Positions 24,202 to 34,178 are shown, numbered from the stretch's first letter. The stretch: 58,715 bases of DNA from Lachnospiraceae bacterium (GCA_017480445.1 JAFVAO010000067.1:1-58715), one strand, 5' to 3'. The notes: generated by a model not told the origin, from the sequence alone. Program-made: numbers and translations.

Positions 24202-26523
24202 CTACAATCTTTTTAATTTTGCAAAAGAGGCATACATGATTTTCTGTCCTGCGCCGTCAAAGAGCACGGTAACCTTATAATCCCGCGGCTCCTGCGCAAT
24301 CTCCTTGACCGTCCCGGCGCCGTATTTGACGTGGTGTACCCGGTCGCCTACGCCGTAATCCAGACTGCCGGACGTCATTCCATCCATCCCCTTTTTCAGA
24401 CCGGCGAGCTGTTGTATACCGCCGATCTGTCTGGCAATGTAAGGCTTCTCCGACTGCGGCGTGGTACGCGGCCGCACGATCGCCCTCGTCCTTCCCGCCG
24501 GCTGCCCGTCGCGCGCAGCCATGCCGAAGGAACCCGGCAGATCCAACTGTAAGCCCAGCTTTTCATAGACCTCCGAAGCTCTCTTGGTGCCGGGGATCGT
24601 ATTGTCCAACAGCTGCGTCGGGATCTCCCGCACAAAGCGGCTGACCGCGTTATACTGCGTCTCGCCGCGGATCATGCGCATGCGTGCGTAGGTGAGCGTG
24701 AGCTCTTCCTTGGCGCGGGTGATTCCCACATAAGCAAGCCGCCGCTCCTCCTCCATATCCTCCGGCGCATCCGTCTTGATTGTCATATAGCTGGGGAACA
24801 GTCCATCCTCCATACCGGAGAGATATACCACCGGGAATTCCAGTCCCTTGGCGGAGTGCAGCGTCATGAGCAGCACCCGGTTATCCCCTTCCTCCACATT
24901 GTCGATATCCGCCACCAGCGCAATCTCCTCCAGAAACTCGGAGAGCGAGATCTCGTCGTGGGTCTTTTCATACGCCACCGCCTTGGAGATCAACTCGTCC
25001 AGATTGGCCAGTCTGTCGTCCGCGGATTCATCGTCCTGACTGCGCAGATACTCCTCATACGATGTCTGATCAATAATGGCCTGGATCAGCTTGGAGATGC
25101 CGTAATCCTCCCGTCCGCTGCGGAATACCTGTATCATATTGACGAAGGCCTTGATCTTTGCTGCCGCTTTTCCGAGTCCCGGCACATCGTCCACCATACA
25201 CATGGCGTCATACAGTCCTACGTCCCGCATCTGGGCGTAATCCGCCAGCTTTTCCAGGGAGGCTGCGCCGATGCTTCGCTTGGGCACATTGATGATCCGT
25301 CTCAGCGCCACCTCGTCCCTGCCATTGTAGATGGTCTTCAGATACGCGAGCATATCCTTGATCTCCGAACGCGCATAGAAATTCACGCCGCCCACCACAC
25401 TGTAGGGCATGCCGGACACCACCATGCGCTCCTCCAGCAGTCTCGCCTGGGCGTTGGTCCGATACAGCACTGCACAATCACAGTAGTCGTAAGCGCCCTC
25501 CCGCACCTTCTGCCGAATGTCATCCGCGATATACTCCGCCTCTTCATACGCATTGTCAAATTGTCTGAAATGGATACGGCTCCCCGCTCCGTGATCGGTC
25601 CAGAGCGCCTTATCCTTTCGGCCTACATTGTTGCTGATCACCGCGTTGGCCGCGTCCAGAATATTCTGTGTGGAGCGATAGTTTTGTTCCAGCTTGATGA
25701 CCCGCGCCTGCGGATAGTGCAGTTCAAAATCCAGAATATTGCGGATATTGGCACCGCGGAACTTATAGATCGACTGATCGTCATCCCCCACGACACACAG
25801 ATTCTGGTAGCGATCCGCCAACAGCCGGATCAGTTCAAACTGCGCCAGATTGGTGTCCTGGTACTCATCCACCAGAATATAGCGAAAGCGCTCCTGATAG
25901 GACGCAAGCACCTCCGGACAGCTTTTAAACAGCTCCACGGTCTTGACGATCAGGTCATCGAAATCCAGCGCATTGCTCTTTTTCAGCGTCTCCTGGTATT
26001 CCCGGTACGCCCGCGCCACAACCTGCCTGTGATAATCCCCAGCCGCCTGCACTTCATACTGCCGCACATCCACCAGATCATCCTTGGCGGAGGATATGGC
26101 GCGCAAAAGACCGCTCTCCTTATATGTCTTCGTGTCGATATTCAGTCTCTTACAGACTGCCTTCATCACGGATTTCTGATCATCCGTATCATAAATGGTA
26201 AATGCGGAATCATAACCGAGGCGGTCAATGTATCTGCGCAGGATCCGCACGCAGGTCGAGTGAAAGGTACTCACCCAGATCTGATCCGCGCCGAACCCCA
26301 CCAGCTGATCCACGCGCTCCCGCATCTCGCCCGCCGCCTTATTGGTGAACGTGATCGCGAGAATATTCCACGGATTCACGCCCATCTCATCGATCAAATA
26401 CGCGATGCGATGCGTCAGGGTACGCGTTTTGCCGGATCCGGCACCGGCCAGCAACAGCAGCGGCCCCTCCGTGCAGCAGACTGCCTCTTTTTGTTCCGCA
26501 TTTAAGGTATCATATATGCTCAT
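24202..26523 (-). CDS. pcrA: ATP-dependent DNA helicase PcrA/UvrD
   Basis: 773 residues, the full family length. Motif I is G-A-G-S-G-K-T at 27-33, motif II V-D-E-Y-Q-D-T, with Q-N-Y-R-S and the C-terminal V-Y-L-S-G-M-E-D-G-L-F motif, and a Tudor-like C-terminus (D-R-V-H-H-V-K-Y-G). It unwinds DNA in repair and replication restart. The ATG overlaps the stop of the GGDEF-EAL gene by four bases. The gene ends with TAG, which shows that UAG is a working stop in this organism. Confidence 0.96.
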   Translation of the reverse strand: MSIYDTLNAEQKEAVCCTEGPLLLLAGAGSGKTRTLTHRIAYLIDEMGVNPWNILAITFTNKAAGEMRERVDQLVGFGADQIWVSTFHSTCVRILRRYIDRLGYDSAFTIYDTDDQKSVMKAVCKRLNIDTKTYKESGLLRAISSAKDDLVDVRQYEVQAAGDYHRQVVARAYREYQETLKKSNALDFDDLIVKTVELFKSCPEVLASYQERFRYILVDEYQDTNLAQFELIRLLADRYQNLCVVGDDDQSIYKFRGANIRNILDFELHYPQARVIKLEQNYRSTQNILDAANAVISNNVGRKDKALWTDHGAGSRIHFRQFDNAYEEAEYIADDIRQKVREGAYDYCDCAVLYRTNAQARLLEERMVVSGMPYSVVGGVNFYARSEIKDMLAYLKTIYNGRDEVALRRIINVPKRSIGAASLEKLADYAQMRDVGLYDAMCMVDDVPGLGKAAAKIKAFVNMIQVFRSGREDYGISKLIQAIIDQTSYEEYLRSQDDESADDRLANLDELISKAVAYEKTHDEISLSEFLEEIALVADIDNVEEGDNRVLLMTLHSAKGLEFPVVYLSGMEDGLFPSYMTIKTDAPEDMEEERRLAYVGITRAKEELTLTYARMRMIRGETQYNAVSRFVREIPTQLLDNTIPGTKRASEVYEKLGLQLDLPGSFGMAARDGQPAGRTRAIVRPRTTPQSEKPYIARQIGGIQQLAGLKKGMDGMTSGSLDYGVGDRVHHVKYGAGTVKEIAQEPRDYKVTVLFDGAGQKIMYASFAKLKRL

Positions 26524-29348
26524 ACTCTCTCCAGCTCTGCTTCTTGTGTGACGGACGAACGGGCATTGAATTCTTTCATAAACACCCGGAACTCCTCTAT
26601 GCTCATGGGCTTCGCGTAATAAAAGCCCTGTACCAGATCACAATCCGCCATCTTCAGCCAATTGAGCTGCTCCTCCGTCTCTACACCCTCGGCGAGCACC
26701 GTAAAGCCCAATCGCTTCAACATCTTGGTCAGATATTGGATCACGGTCAAGCCGCGTTCATCCTTTTTGGCATTGTTCAAAAATAACCGGTCCAGCTTGA
26801 TCGTGTCCGCCGAGACCTTCGCCAGCATATTCAGGGAGGAATAGCCGCTTCCGAAGTCATCCACCGAGACCTCTACCCCTTCCTCCCGCAGACGGTTCAT
26901 GTTTTGCTCCACCGTACTCAGATCCGCCATGAATACGGACTCCGTCACCTCCGCCTCCAGCAGATGGCTCGGGATCTTGTATGCCGCGAGACGCTCGAGT
27001 ACATTGGGCACAAATTCGGAAAACTCATTATTTCTCCTGGAAAAGTTCACCGAGATGGGAACCACCTCTTCCCCCTTTTCGATCGCGTCTGCCAGATATT
27101 GCAGCGTCTGCTCCAGGACCGCAAAATCAATCTTGGTAATATATCCGTTTTTCTCGGCAATACCGATAAATTCATCCGGCATCACTCTGGTGCCGTCCGG
27201 CCGGATCCAACGCACCAAGGCCTCCGCCCCTTCGATCCTGCCGCTCTTAATGCCCACCTTCGGCTGCATATACGCGTGAAATTCACCGTTTTTCAGGCCG
27301 TGCAAAATGTTGGAATTAATCGTTTTCGCCTGCTCGATCTCCTGCCGCAGACTGTCCGTGTACAGCTTCACCATCGTCATGACCGTCTGCTCTTTACACT
27401 TCTTGCGGGCATCGTTGGCATTGTCTATCATCGCGGCAATGCTCACGTCATATTTCTGCGCGGCATAAATGCCGGAGATCAACACCAAATTGGTCAGGTT
27501 AAACTCGCGGTTGCACTCCTCGGTAAAGGATGTCGTAAACGCCTTATAATCCTGCTCTGCCTCTTCCCCCGTCATTCCCTGGATAATGCCCACGAAATGG
27601 TCTGAGCTGATGCGTGCGAACAGACCGCACTGTCCATATTTCAAAGTCAGTGCGTCGGCAAACCGCCGCAAAATACTGTCGCCCTTCTCATAGCCATAAA
27701 TCTCGTTAAAATACTGGAAACCGGAAAAATCCGAGTAGATACAGCACAGCTTATCGGTGCCATAGTGCAGGATATACTCTCTGGCGCTGATGATAAACCG
27801 ATTGTATACCGGCAATCCGGTAAGCGCGTCGTAGTTGAGCCTCAGATCCATCGCCCGGCGCTGCTCCTCCTCCTTCCGCAGGAGGCGAAGCTTGTAAAAA
27901 ATCTGGCTGAAAATACGGGACAACGTATTCTTCATCCGCTGCCAGTCGCGATCCTTGTTGCGATCCACCACGACAATGCTGCCGTCGTAATCCCGCACCG
28001 AAGTGCTCAGCATCAGGAAAACCGAATAGGGCTTTTCAAAGCCGCTCTGCTTGATCTGTCTCCGGTCGAAGCCGACACAGCCTTCCGGATCTGCGAGATG
28101 CCGCAGCTTGTCCCAGGCGTAAAGCTCGGTCGTGAACGCATCGGAAAAATCCTCTGACTTCGGCGCATCGCTCCATCTGCTCAGAATCGTATTACTGTTT
28201 CCGTTATGCTCCAGGCATATCATATCATCCAGTCCGTAATAACGGCAGGTTCTCTCGCTGATCATCCGCAGTGCGCCCGCGATATTCGGCACGTTCTCCA
28301 GAATTTCCATACAGAACAATACCAGCTCTTCCTCCGTCCGGATCAGTGCCTCGTCCTTCTCCACATAATCGTTCGAGTGCTCGTCCTGCGGCAGATAGCG
28401 CAGCTGCGGCAGGCTCATATCCTCCGGCACATCCACGATACAGAAGCTGCTTTTATCGCCTGCTTTGACCTGATATAACGCGTGATCCGCCCACTGGAAA
28501 GCCACGTTATAGTCCGCCTTCCCCGCAGTGATCCGCGCCACACCGATACTGCTGGACGCCTCGTATTTGTGTCCGTGGCCGGTATCCACCGCCGGCATAA
28601 AATGATTGAGCTGTGCAAGTCTTTCCCGCAGCGCCTGCTCTTCCATCTGCTCCACATAGACCAGAAACTCATCGCCGCCGATCCGCCCTTTCACCGCCTC
28701 CGGCAGCTCCTTGCGCAGCCCTTCCGCAAAAGAGCTGATCACCGCGTCGCCAAAAAAATGTCCCTTGGTATCATTGATCTGCTTAAAATTGTCCAGATCA
28801 CAGATGATCAGGTAGCCGGCATGACCGCTTTGCAGTTGATCCAGATGCTCCATGATCTGTTTCTGCACAGCCGTATGATTCAGCAGTCCCGTCATGGAGT
28901 CCTTGCGTGTGCGCTCCCGCAGCTCCTCTTCCTTTTTCCGTCTGTTGGTGATGTCAAACAGTACAACAATCGCGCCGTCTGTCTCCCCCTGCCCATTCCG
29001 ATAGGGACAGCTGCGGAACAACAGAATATTGCTGTTGTGCACAACCTCCCGCTCCACTTCCGCATTTTGTGCAATGCAGTTCGTCACATCGTCCAGCAAG
29101 TCCGCATATTCCTGCAGGAAATCCACTTCCGAAAGACATTTGTTCAAATCCTCCGCACCGATACCTGTATAGCTCGTCATCAGCGGTGTCACGCGCCGGA
29201 TCCGCCCGTCGCGATCCAGATACAACGCTCCGATCTCCGCATTGGCTAACAGGTTGCTCAGATCGCGATCTCTGATCTTGCCTTCGAGCCCGCTCGCACG
29301 CTCAGCGTTGATTTCATTTTCATTCCGTTTTTCGGCTGATCGTTCCAT
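26520..29348 (-). CDS. Cyclic-di-GMP protein: PAS, GGDEF, GAF-like, degenerate GGDEF, EAL
   Basis: 942 residues, no membrane helix. PAS-like domain (about 30-140), first diguanylate cyclase domain with intact G-G-D-E-F near 225, a GAF-like region (about 320-500), a second GGDEF domain in which the signature is S-S-D-H-F and hence probably inactive, and an EAL phosphodiesterase domain (about 680-925) with E-A-L-V-R and D-D-F-G-S-G-Y. It can therefore both make and break c-di-GMP, or one half may regulate the other. The stop overlaps the pcrA start. A second EAL protein is at 44015-45952. Confidence 0.9.
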   Translation of the reverse strand: MERSAEKRNENEINAERASGLEGKIRDRDLSNLLANAEIGALYLDRDGRIRRVTPLMTSYTGIGAEDLNKCLSEVDFLQEYADLLDDVTNCIAQNAEVEREVVHNSNILLFRSCPYRNGQGETDGAIVVLFDITNRRKKEEELRERTRKDSMTGLLNHTAVQKQIMEHLDQLQSGHAGYLIICDLDNFKQINDTKGHFFGDAVISSFAEGLRKELPEAVKGRIGGDEFLVYVEQMEEQALRERLAQLNHFMPAVDTGHGHKYEASSSIGVARITAGKADYNVAFQWADHALYQVKAGDKSSFCIVDVPEDMSLPQLRYLPQDEHSNDYVEKDEALIRTEEELVLFCMEILENVPNIAGALRMISERTCRYYGLDDMICLEHNGNSNTILSRWSDAPKSEDFSDAFTTELYAWDKLRHLADPEGCVGFDRRQIKQSGFEKPYSVFLMLSTSVRDYDGSIVVVDRNKDRDWQRMKNTLSRIFSQIFYKLRLLRKEEEQRRAMDLRLNYDALTGLPVYNRFIISAREYILHYGTDKLCCIYSDFSGFQYFNEIYGYEKGDSILRRFADALTLKYGQCGLFARISSDHFVGIIQGMTGEEAEQDYKAFTTSFTEECNREFNLTNLVLISGIYAAQKYDVSIAAMIDNANDARKKCKEQTVMTMVKLYTDSLRQEIEQAKTINSNILHGLKNGEFHAYMQPKVGIKSGRIEGAEALVRWIRPDGTRVMPDEFIGIAEKNGYITKIDFAVLEQTLQYLADAIEKGEEVVPISVNFSRRNNEFSEFVPNVLERLAAYKIPSHLLEAEVTESVFMADLSTVEQNMNRLREEGVEVSVDDFGSGYSSLNMLAKVSADTIKLDRLFLNNAKKDERGLTVIQYLTKMLKRLGFTVLAEGVETEEQLNWLKMADCDLVQGFYYAKPMSIEEFRVFMKEFNARSSVTQEAELERV

Positions 29349-29354
29349 GTGACC

Positions 29355-30128
29355 TTATACCTCTTTCACTGCACTAAAATTCCAGACACGCAGATTGAAC
29401 TCCACCACCGGCGTGTCGCAATACACACATTTCTTGGCGCCCAGTCCCGGCAGCGGCGCGCCGCAGTTCGGACAATTCAATCCCAGTCCGGCGTCTCCGC
29501 TGTGCACCACCACATCCCGATCCTGTATGTATACCAATTCGATATTATATCTTGCCTGTTCCTTTACATCCTGTTTCCCCTGGACGATCTTGCCGCCCTT
29601 TTCGATGTAATGTATATACTCCACGGACGACTGCAGCACAATGCTGCACCGCCCTTTTTCTTTTCGATATTGATTGATTTCCGTCTGATGTACGGCAATC
29701 CGCTGAAAATGCTCTCTGCTGTCCCTGTTTTGCAGCATCTGCAGCCGCATGCGCAGACCTTCCTTGAGTTCCTCCATCCCCTCTGTCAGAAGCGACAGAT
29801 TGGCACCGTCAATACACCGCAGATAAGCGGTCAGCAGATTTTCCGCGCGCACTTTGATCTCGTCATAATGGAATTCCGGGAAATCCCGCATGATCTGTGG
29901 CAGATACAGATCGGTCGCACCCGATACCGACTTCGGATTGTTGACCTGCTGCATCTCTATCCGCCGCATCCCCTCAAGCGGATCCGTCGTCCCGAATAAG
30001 GTCTGCGAATAGGAGCTCACTGTCCGATGGATCTTGCGATAGATCACATAGATACCGATGCCAACCGCCGCAACAAGCGCAAGCATCATCCCCAGAATAA
30101 TCATCACACCGATCAGATTTGCACTCAT
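29355..30128 (-). CDS. Membrane-anchored zinc-ribbon protein
   Basis: 257 residues: one N-terminal membrane helix (about 5-28), a soluble region of about 180 residues with a Tim44-like look, and a C-terminal zinc ribbon C-P-N-C and C-V-Y-C. I do not know its function. It follows the SPFH/zinc-ribbon gene by 120 bases and precedes the GGDEF-EAL gene by 6 bases. Pairing with an SPFH protein suggests a membrane microdomain complex, which is inference only. Confidence 0.75.
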   Translation of the reverse strand: MSANLIGVMIILGMMLALVAAVGIGIYVIYRKIHRTVSSYSQTLFGTTDPLEGMRRIEMQQVNNPKSVSGATDLYLPQIMRDFPEFHYDEIKVRAENLLTAYLRCIDGANLSLLTEGMEELKEGLRMRLQMLQNRDSREHFQRIAVHQTEINQYRKEKGRCSIVLQSSVEYIHYIEKGGKIVQGKQDVKEQARYNIELVYIQDRDVVVHSGDAGLGLNCPNCGAPLPGLGAKKCVYCDTPVVEFNLRVWNFSAVKEV

Positions 30129-30248
30129 GCCGACTCCTTTCTTTGAAACATAAGTTAAAGCACATTATGCGGGCGTGCGCATAAAACGGCAAAGGGGCAG
30201 GCTAAAAATAAGCCTGCCTGCCATGCCTGCTATCGTTTTACATTGCAT

Positions 30249-31601
30249 TTACTGTCTGTCATTCTCGTCAAAAATGTCGCCGCATTCCGGACAGAACTTC
30301 GGCGGATTCTTCGGATCTTCGGGCTCCCAGCCGCATTTATCGCACTTGTACAGCGGAGCGCCCTCCGGCTTCTTCGCACCGCACTCTGTACAGAATTTGC
30401 CCTGGTTCACCTTGCCGCAGCTGCAGGTCCAGCCTGCATTGTCCGGCTTAGGATTGCCGCACTCCTCGCAGAACTTGCCGCGATTGTCTGTCTTGCCACA
30501 GCTACAGGTCCAGCCGAGAATGGGTGCCTGGGAAGGCGCCTGCATCTGTACATTTGCCTGCTGCATATTCGCCTGCTGGTTCATCATTTGCTGATTCTGC
30601 GCATCCAGCTGGAACAGATTGTTCGCGTTCATACCGCCCACCATGTTGGCCATATTCATGCCGGCAAACGCGAGCATCGGTCCTGTGGACTCGTTGGAGG
30701 CTGCCGCCTTCATCGCCTCGGCCTGTGCAGCTGTCAGATGCGCCGCTGCCATGCCGGGATTCTTCAGAACAGCCGTCTGCTGCAGCTCGTTGAGTCTCTT
30801 TCTGTCCTCCTCGGGGATGGAAGGCGGTGACATCGTCATGCTGACAATCTGAATGCCACGCATCCGCGCCCACTTTTCATTCAGGATCTCATTCATGTAA
30901 TTTACCAGCTCATCCGCATGTCCGGGTACCTGGCTGGGACGCACGCCCTGCTCGCCGATCTTCGCAAGTGCGGGCTGCAGTGCCTGCACCACCTCGGCCT
31001 TCATCATGCTGGTCAGCTCGGAGCGCTCAAAGCGATCCGCTTTGTTGCCGGCCACATTCTTATAGAAAAGCAACGGGTCAATCAAGCGATAGGAATACTC
31101 GCCGTTACAGCGCAGCAGCGTATCCATATCCAGACCGATATTGGTGTCCACGATGCGGAAGGTGATCGGTGTCGCTGTGCCATACAGATTGTTCTTGATC
31201 TCCTTGATGTTGAAAAAATACACCCGCTGATCCTTCATGGTATCGCCGGCGCCGGTAAAACGCTTCACCATCTGCTTAAAGCTGTTCACCACGCTCTCTC
31301 CCAGGCTCCCCGCAAAAATGCTGGGCTCCGAGGAAGCGTCAAACACAAACTCACCGGGATTCGCACTGAACTCCACAATACCGCCCTGATCCACAATGAT
31401 CATACACTGTCCCTGATTGACGGCAATGATGGAACCGTTGGAGATAATATTGTCATGTCCCTTGTTGTTATTGTTCTGGTTGCGCTTCTGCCCCTTCACC
31501 ATCAACACGTCATCCGAGAGGGAATCACAATAGAAATACTCTCGCCACTGGTCTGCAAGCATACCGTTAATGGCATCTTTTCCCGCTTGAATCAATCCCA
31601 T
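30249..31601 (-). CDS. SPFH-domain protein (YdjI-like) with C-terminal zinc ribbons
   Basis: 450 residues. The N-terminal 300 residues match the virion-core/YdjI type SPFH domain (F-D-A-S-S-E-P-S, G-E-Y-S-Y-R, M-S-P-P-S-I-P-E). A Gln/Asn/Met-rich linker (about 330-375) is followed by three zinc ribbons (C-S-C-G and C-E-E-C; C-S-C-G and C-T-E-C; C-D-K-C and C-P-E-C). YdjI of Bacillus subtilis is a membrane-associated SPFH protein of the phage-shock type response. GGAGG stands before the ATG. It is the first gene of the run that continues through pcrA. Confidence 0.85.
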   Translation of the reverse strand: MGLIQAGKDAINGMLADQWREYFYCDSLSDDVLMVKGQKRNQNNNNKGHDNIISNGSIIAVNQGQCMIIVDQGGIVEFSANPGEFVFDASSEPSIFAGSLGESVVNSFKQMVKRFTGAGDTMKDQRVYFFNIKEIKNNLYGTATPITFRIVDTNIGLDMDTLLRCNGEYSYRLIDPLLFYKNVAGNKADRFERSELTSMMKAEVVQALQPALAKIGEQGVRPSQVPGHADELVNYMNEILNEKWARMRGIQIVSMTMSPPSIPEEDRKRLNELQQTAVLKNPGMAAAHLTAAQAEAMKAAASNESTGPMLAFAGMNMANMVGGMNANNLFQLDAQNQQMMNQQANMQQANVQMQAPSQAPILGWTCSCGKTDNRGKFCEECGNPKPDNAGWTCSCGKVNQGKFCTECGAKKPEGAPLYKCDKCGWEPEDPKNPPKFCPECGDIFDENDRQ

Positions 31602-31713
31602 TTTGCATATCCTCCGTTAAAGTAAATTTAAGAACATTTCCTGTACTATTTTACCAAACTTTTTGTATTCTCTCATCCCATTTTTGCACAAAATATAAAA
31701 CAACATTTTTTGA

Positions 31714-32736
31714 CTATTTTATTGCCGCTTTGCGGGAAAATTCCGTATTGACGAGTTTCTCATAGGGTACCTTCTCCTCTATGACCCCGAATTCCGTCAG
31801 GATGTTCTGCAGGAGCGCAAAGCTTTCCTCCTCAAAGATCAGATCTGTCTTCCATGTATCCTGGGCATGGTATCGCTCCACAATCTTACACAGCGTCTAC
31901 TGGTCAGTTCCCTCAAACTGCGGTGCAATGACCTTCGCAATCTCCTCCGGCGTGTGTGTGTTCACGTAATCCATTCCCTTTTGCAGCGCGTCCGTAAACG
32001 CCTGGATCACCTTCGGATTCTTCTCAATATAGCTCTTTTTCGCGCTGAAAGACGTGTAGGGAACATAGCCGGAATCCTGTCCGAGAGACGCCACGACATA
32101 GCCGTCTCCCTTTTGCTCCAGCAGGGTGGCATGCGGCTCAAACTCTACGGTAAAGTCCCCCTGTCCGCCGGAGAACGCAGCCGCTGTCGAGCCGAAATCA
32201 ATGCTCTGATCGATCTCCAGATCCGTCCGGGGATCCATGTCGTTCTTCAGCAGGATAAACTCAAATACCATCTCCGGCATACCGCCGGCTCTTCCGCCCA
32301 GCACCTTCTTGCCCTGCAGCATATGCCAGTCGAAATCATCGATGGGCTCTCTGGCCACCAGAAAATTCCCCGCGCGCTGGGTCAGCTGGGCAAAATTCAC
32401 CACATAATCCTCCGTACCTCCGGCGTAGGTGTATATACTGCTCTCACACCCCATAAATCCGATATCCGCCGCATCCGTGAGCACAGCGGTCATCGTCTTA
32501 TCCGCTCCGAAGCCTGTCACCAGCTCCAGATCGATGCCGTTTTCCGCAAAATATCCCTCCTCGATCGCCACATACATGGGCGCATAGAAAATCGAGTGCG
32601 CCACCTCGTTCAAAACGACCTTGGTCTTGCCTCCCGCGTCCGTCTGTTTCCTGCCGCACCCTGCGAGTCCGAGCAGAGATGTCGCCGCCAGCGCCGCACA
32701 CAGAGTCAGTGCCAATACGTTTGAGAACCTTCTCAT
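31714..32736 (-). pseudogene. ABC substrate-binding lipoprotein (NMT1/SsuA-like), cut by an in-frame TAG
   Basis: The open part (32736-31897, 279 codons) has a lipoprotein signal (L-L-G-L-A-G-C) and the NMT1/ThiY-like fold: H-S-I-F-Y-A-P-M-Y-V-A, G-F-G-A-D-K-T, G-C-E-S-S. At 31897-31899 a TAG follows G-T-D-Q. The same frame then continues for 60 codons with coherent protein sequence (T-L-C-K-I-V-E-R-Y, T-W-K-T-D-L-I-F, V-N-T-E-F) to a TAG at 31714-31716, giving the normal family length of about 340. A CAG to TAG change is the simplest cause. No permease or ATPase gene is adjacent. The shortened protein lacks the last two helices and is probably unstable, unless UAG is read through. Confidence 0.8.
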
Positions 32737-32835
32737 AAAAATTTTTCCTCCGGAATGAATTTATTCTCCGGACTTATGATATGACAGGATCCGAAAGACG
32801 TGACTGCCGCGGCGCGTACTCTGTCTTTTGCACGC

Positions 32836-32872
32836 AAAAAGAGCCTGTCCATGCGCTCCGCACGGACAGGCC
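32836..32872 (-). terminator. Intrinsic terminator after the HIT gene
   Basis: On the minus strand GCCTGTCC (32871-32864) pairs with GGACAGGC (32850-32843); the 13-base interval can form further pairs. TCTTTTT follows. It lies just past the HIT stop codon and separates it from the substrate-binding protein gene. Confidence 0.88.
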
Positions 32873-32877
32873 CCGCT

Positions 32878-33297
32878 TTACAGATTGGCCTTGATCTTCT
32901 CGATCATTTCCGCATATTCTGCATCGGTCAGATAGGTCTTGCCGGGATTCATTTCGAACGTGCCGCCCCACTCTGCCTGATCTTTGTACTTCGGACACAG
33001 ATGCATGTGCAGATGGCAGCCGGTATCGCCATATGCGCCATAGTTGAGCTTGTCCGGATGGAACGTCGCGTGAATCGCCTTGGCCGCACGGTTCACATCC
33101 GCAAAAAACAGATTCCGCTCCTCGTCACTGATATTCACGATCTCACTCACATGATCCTTGTAGGCCACAATACATCTGCCGGGATGGGTCTGCTCCTTGA
33201 ACAGGATCAGCGTGGAAACCTCCAGATCACAAATATAGATTCCAAACTTCTCCAAGAGCTCTCCTCTCATGCAATAACCGCAATTCGCATCTTTCAT
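32878..33297 (-). CDS. HIT-family nucleotide hydrolase/transferase
   Basis: 139 residues. The histidine triad is H-L-H-M-H-L near residue 112. An N-terminal C-G-Y-C pair could bind zinc together with a later His, as in Hint/Fhit relatives. These proteins act on AMP-lysine or dinucleoside phosphates in the cytoplasm. AGGAG precedes the ATG. It is a single gene with its own terminator; the function beyond the family is not shown. Confidence 0.88.
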   Translation of the reverse strand: MKDANCGYCMRGELLEKFGIYICDLEVSTLILFKEQTHPGRCIVAYKDHVSEIVNISDEERNLFFADVNRAAKAIHATFHPDKLNYGAYGDTGCHLHMHLCPKYKDQAEWGGTFEMNPGKTYLTDAEYAEMIEKIKANL

Positions 33298-33386
33298 TTT
33301 CTTCTCCTATCCGCCCGTTTCGTGCCGGACACTTTTTCTATTTTCTTAAATTGTATGATGATTTCCCTGATTTTGCAAGGCAAATC

Positions 33387-34004
33387 TTATTTGCCCTTTT
33401 TCTCCTTCTTGCCCTCCGTCCGCATATCGTCAATCATTTTTTCGATGATCCGCTTTTTCTCATACACGTCGTAGCTGAGCAGACAGATAAACGCGAACTT
33501 CCGCAGGAACTCTCTGCTCTCCTCCGGCGCGTCCGCAAAGGTTTCCTGCGCCTTGCGGTACCCTTCCGTGACATCGCGCTTCAACGCCTCGATCTGCCCC
33601 TTTTCCAGACTGAAGACTTCCTCGTAGATATCCTCCAGGTCAAACTCTCCGTCTTTTTCAAAAAACTGTTCCGTGATCGGCCCAAGCAGCGTCTGAATAT
33701 CGTTTATGGACATGATCCCCTTGTAGTAATAAATGAAAATCAAAAGCAGCACATGTTCCTTCGAATATTTCTTTTTCACCGGCGGTGGAAGAAGATCATT
33801 CTTGGCATAATTATTGATCATGGTCTTGGTGAGGATTTTATCTTCGCCCGGATTGCGCACGCCGTCGCGCAGACGAGTATCCATAAAGGTCGTCACCTGA
33901 TCCATATACAGCGCGATATTCGGAATATCCGCCGATTTGATGTATTCCAGCTTGTCCAGACTCTCCAATATCTGATGCAAATAGTTCTCTGTTTGATCCG
34001 CCAA
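33387..34004 (-). CDS. DUF1836 protein (MerR-like helix-turn-helix)
   Basis: 205 residues. The family block includes the winged-helix segment T-K-T-M-I-N-N-Y-A-K and L-L-P-P-P-V-K-K-K-Y-S followed by H-V-L-L-L-I-F-I-Y-Y-Y, typical of DUF1836 in Clostridia. The start is TTG with GGGGAGG 7 bases before it. A good promoter is at 34076-34104, facing away from yerC. The tail is Lys-rich. Probable transcription factor; targets unknown. Confidence 0.82.
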   Translation of the reverse strand: MADQTENYLHQILESLDKLEYIKSADIPNIALYMDQVTTFMDTRLRDGVRNPGEDKILTKTMINNYAKNDLLPPPVKKKYSKEHVLLLIFIYYYKGIMSINDIQTLLGPITEQFFEKDGEFDLEDIYEEVFSLEKGQIEALKRDVTEGYRKAQETFADAPEESREFLRKFAFICLLSYDVYEKKRIIEKMIDDMRTEGKKEKKGK

Positions 34005-34075
34005 TTTGTTTGCCTCCCCGAAACTGCATCTCTTTTCACAGGATCACAGTTCGCAATCTACGTCTTACACATTAC

Positions 34076-34104
34076 AGTATATAGTATTCAAAACTACATG
34101 GCAA
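34076..34104 (-). promoter_or_regulatory. Sigma-A promoter of the DUF1836 gene
   Basis: On the minus strand TTGCCA (34104-34099) and TATACT (34081-34076) with a 17-base spacer. It is back to back with the yerC promoter, and the two -35 boxes lie 17 bases apart, so one bound protein could affect both. Confidence 0.7.
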
Positions 34105-34121
34105 CTATTTTTTTCCGATAC

Positions 34122-34150
34122 TTTACTTTAAGAATTTAGTGTGCTAAAAT
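34122..34150 (+). promoter_or_regulatory. Sigma-A promoter of the yerC gene
   Basis: TTTACT (34122-34127) and TAAAAT (34145-34150) with a 17-base spacer, about 28 bases before the ATG. The -35 box is weaker than that of the divergent promoter. Confidence 0.6.
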
Positions 34151-34178
34151 ATACCCAGAGAAAGAGGTGATACGTCCT

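Noticed and set aside
24202..24204. Full reassignment of UAG to an amino acid
   Set aside because: pcrA, cbiD, cobC, the regulator at 19152 and two precursor genes end properly in TAG, and the sequence after it is not coding.
24856..26505. Open frame of 549 codons on the plus strand
   Set aside because: It is entirely antisense to pcrA, which has all helicase motifs; long antisense frames are expected from biased codon use, and no ribosome site or domain is seen.
30195..30222. Inverted repeat between the SPFH and zinc-ribbon genes as a terminator
   Set aside because: The stem is good but no T run follows on the minus strand, so I do not call a terminator.
32737..32835. TPP riboswitch ahead of the NMT1-like binding protein gene
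   Set aside because: The interval holds only a small hairpin (CCGGAGAATAAATTCATTCCGG) and the ribosome site; none of the conserved TPP aptamer pieces are present.
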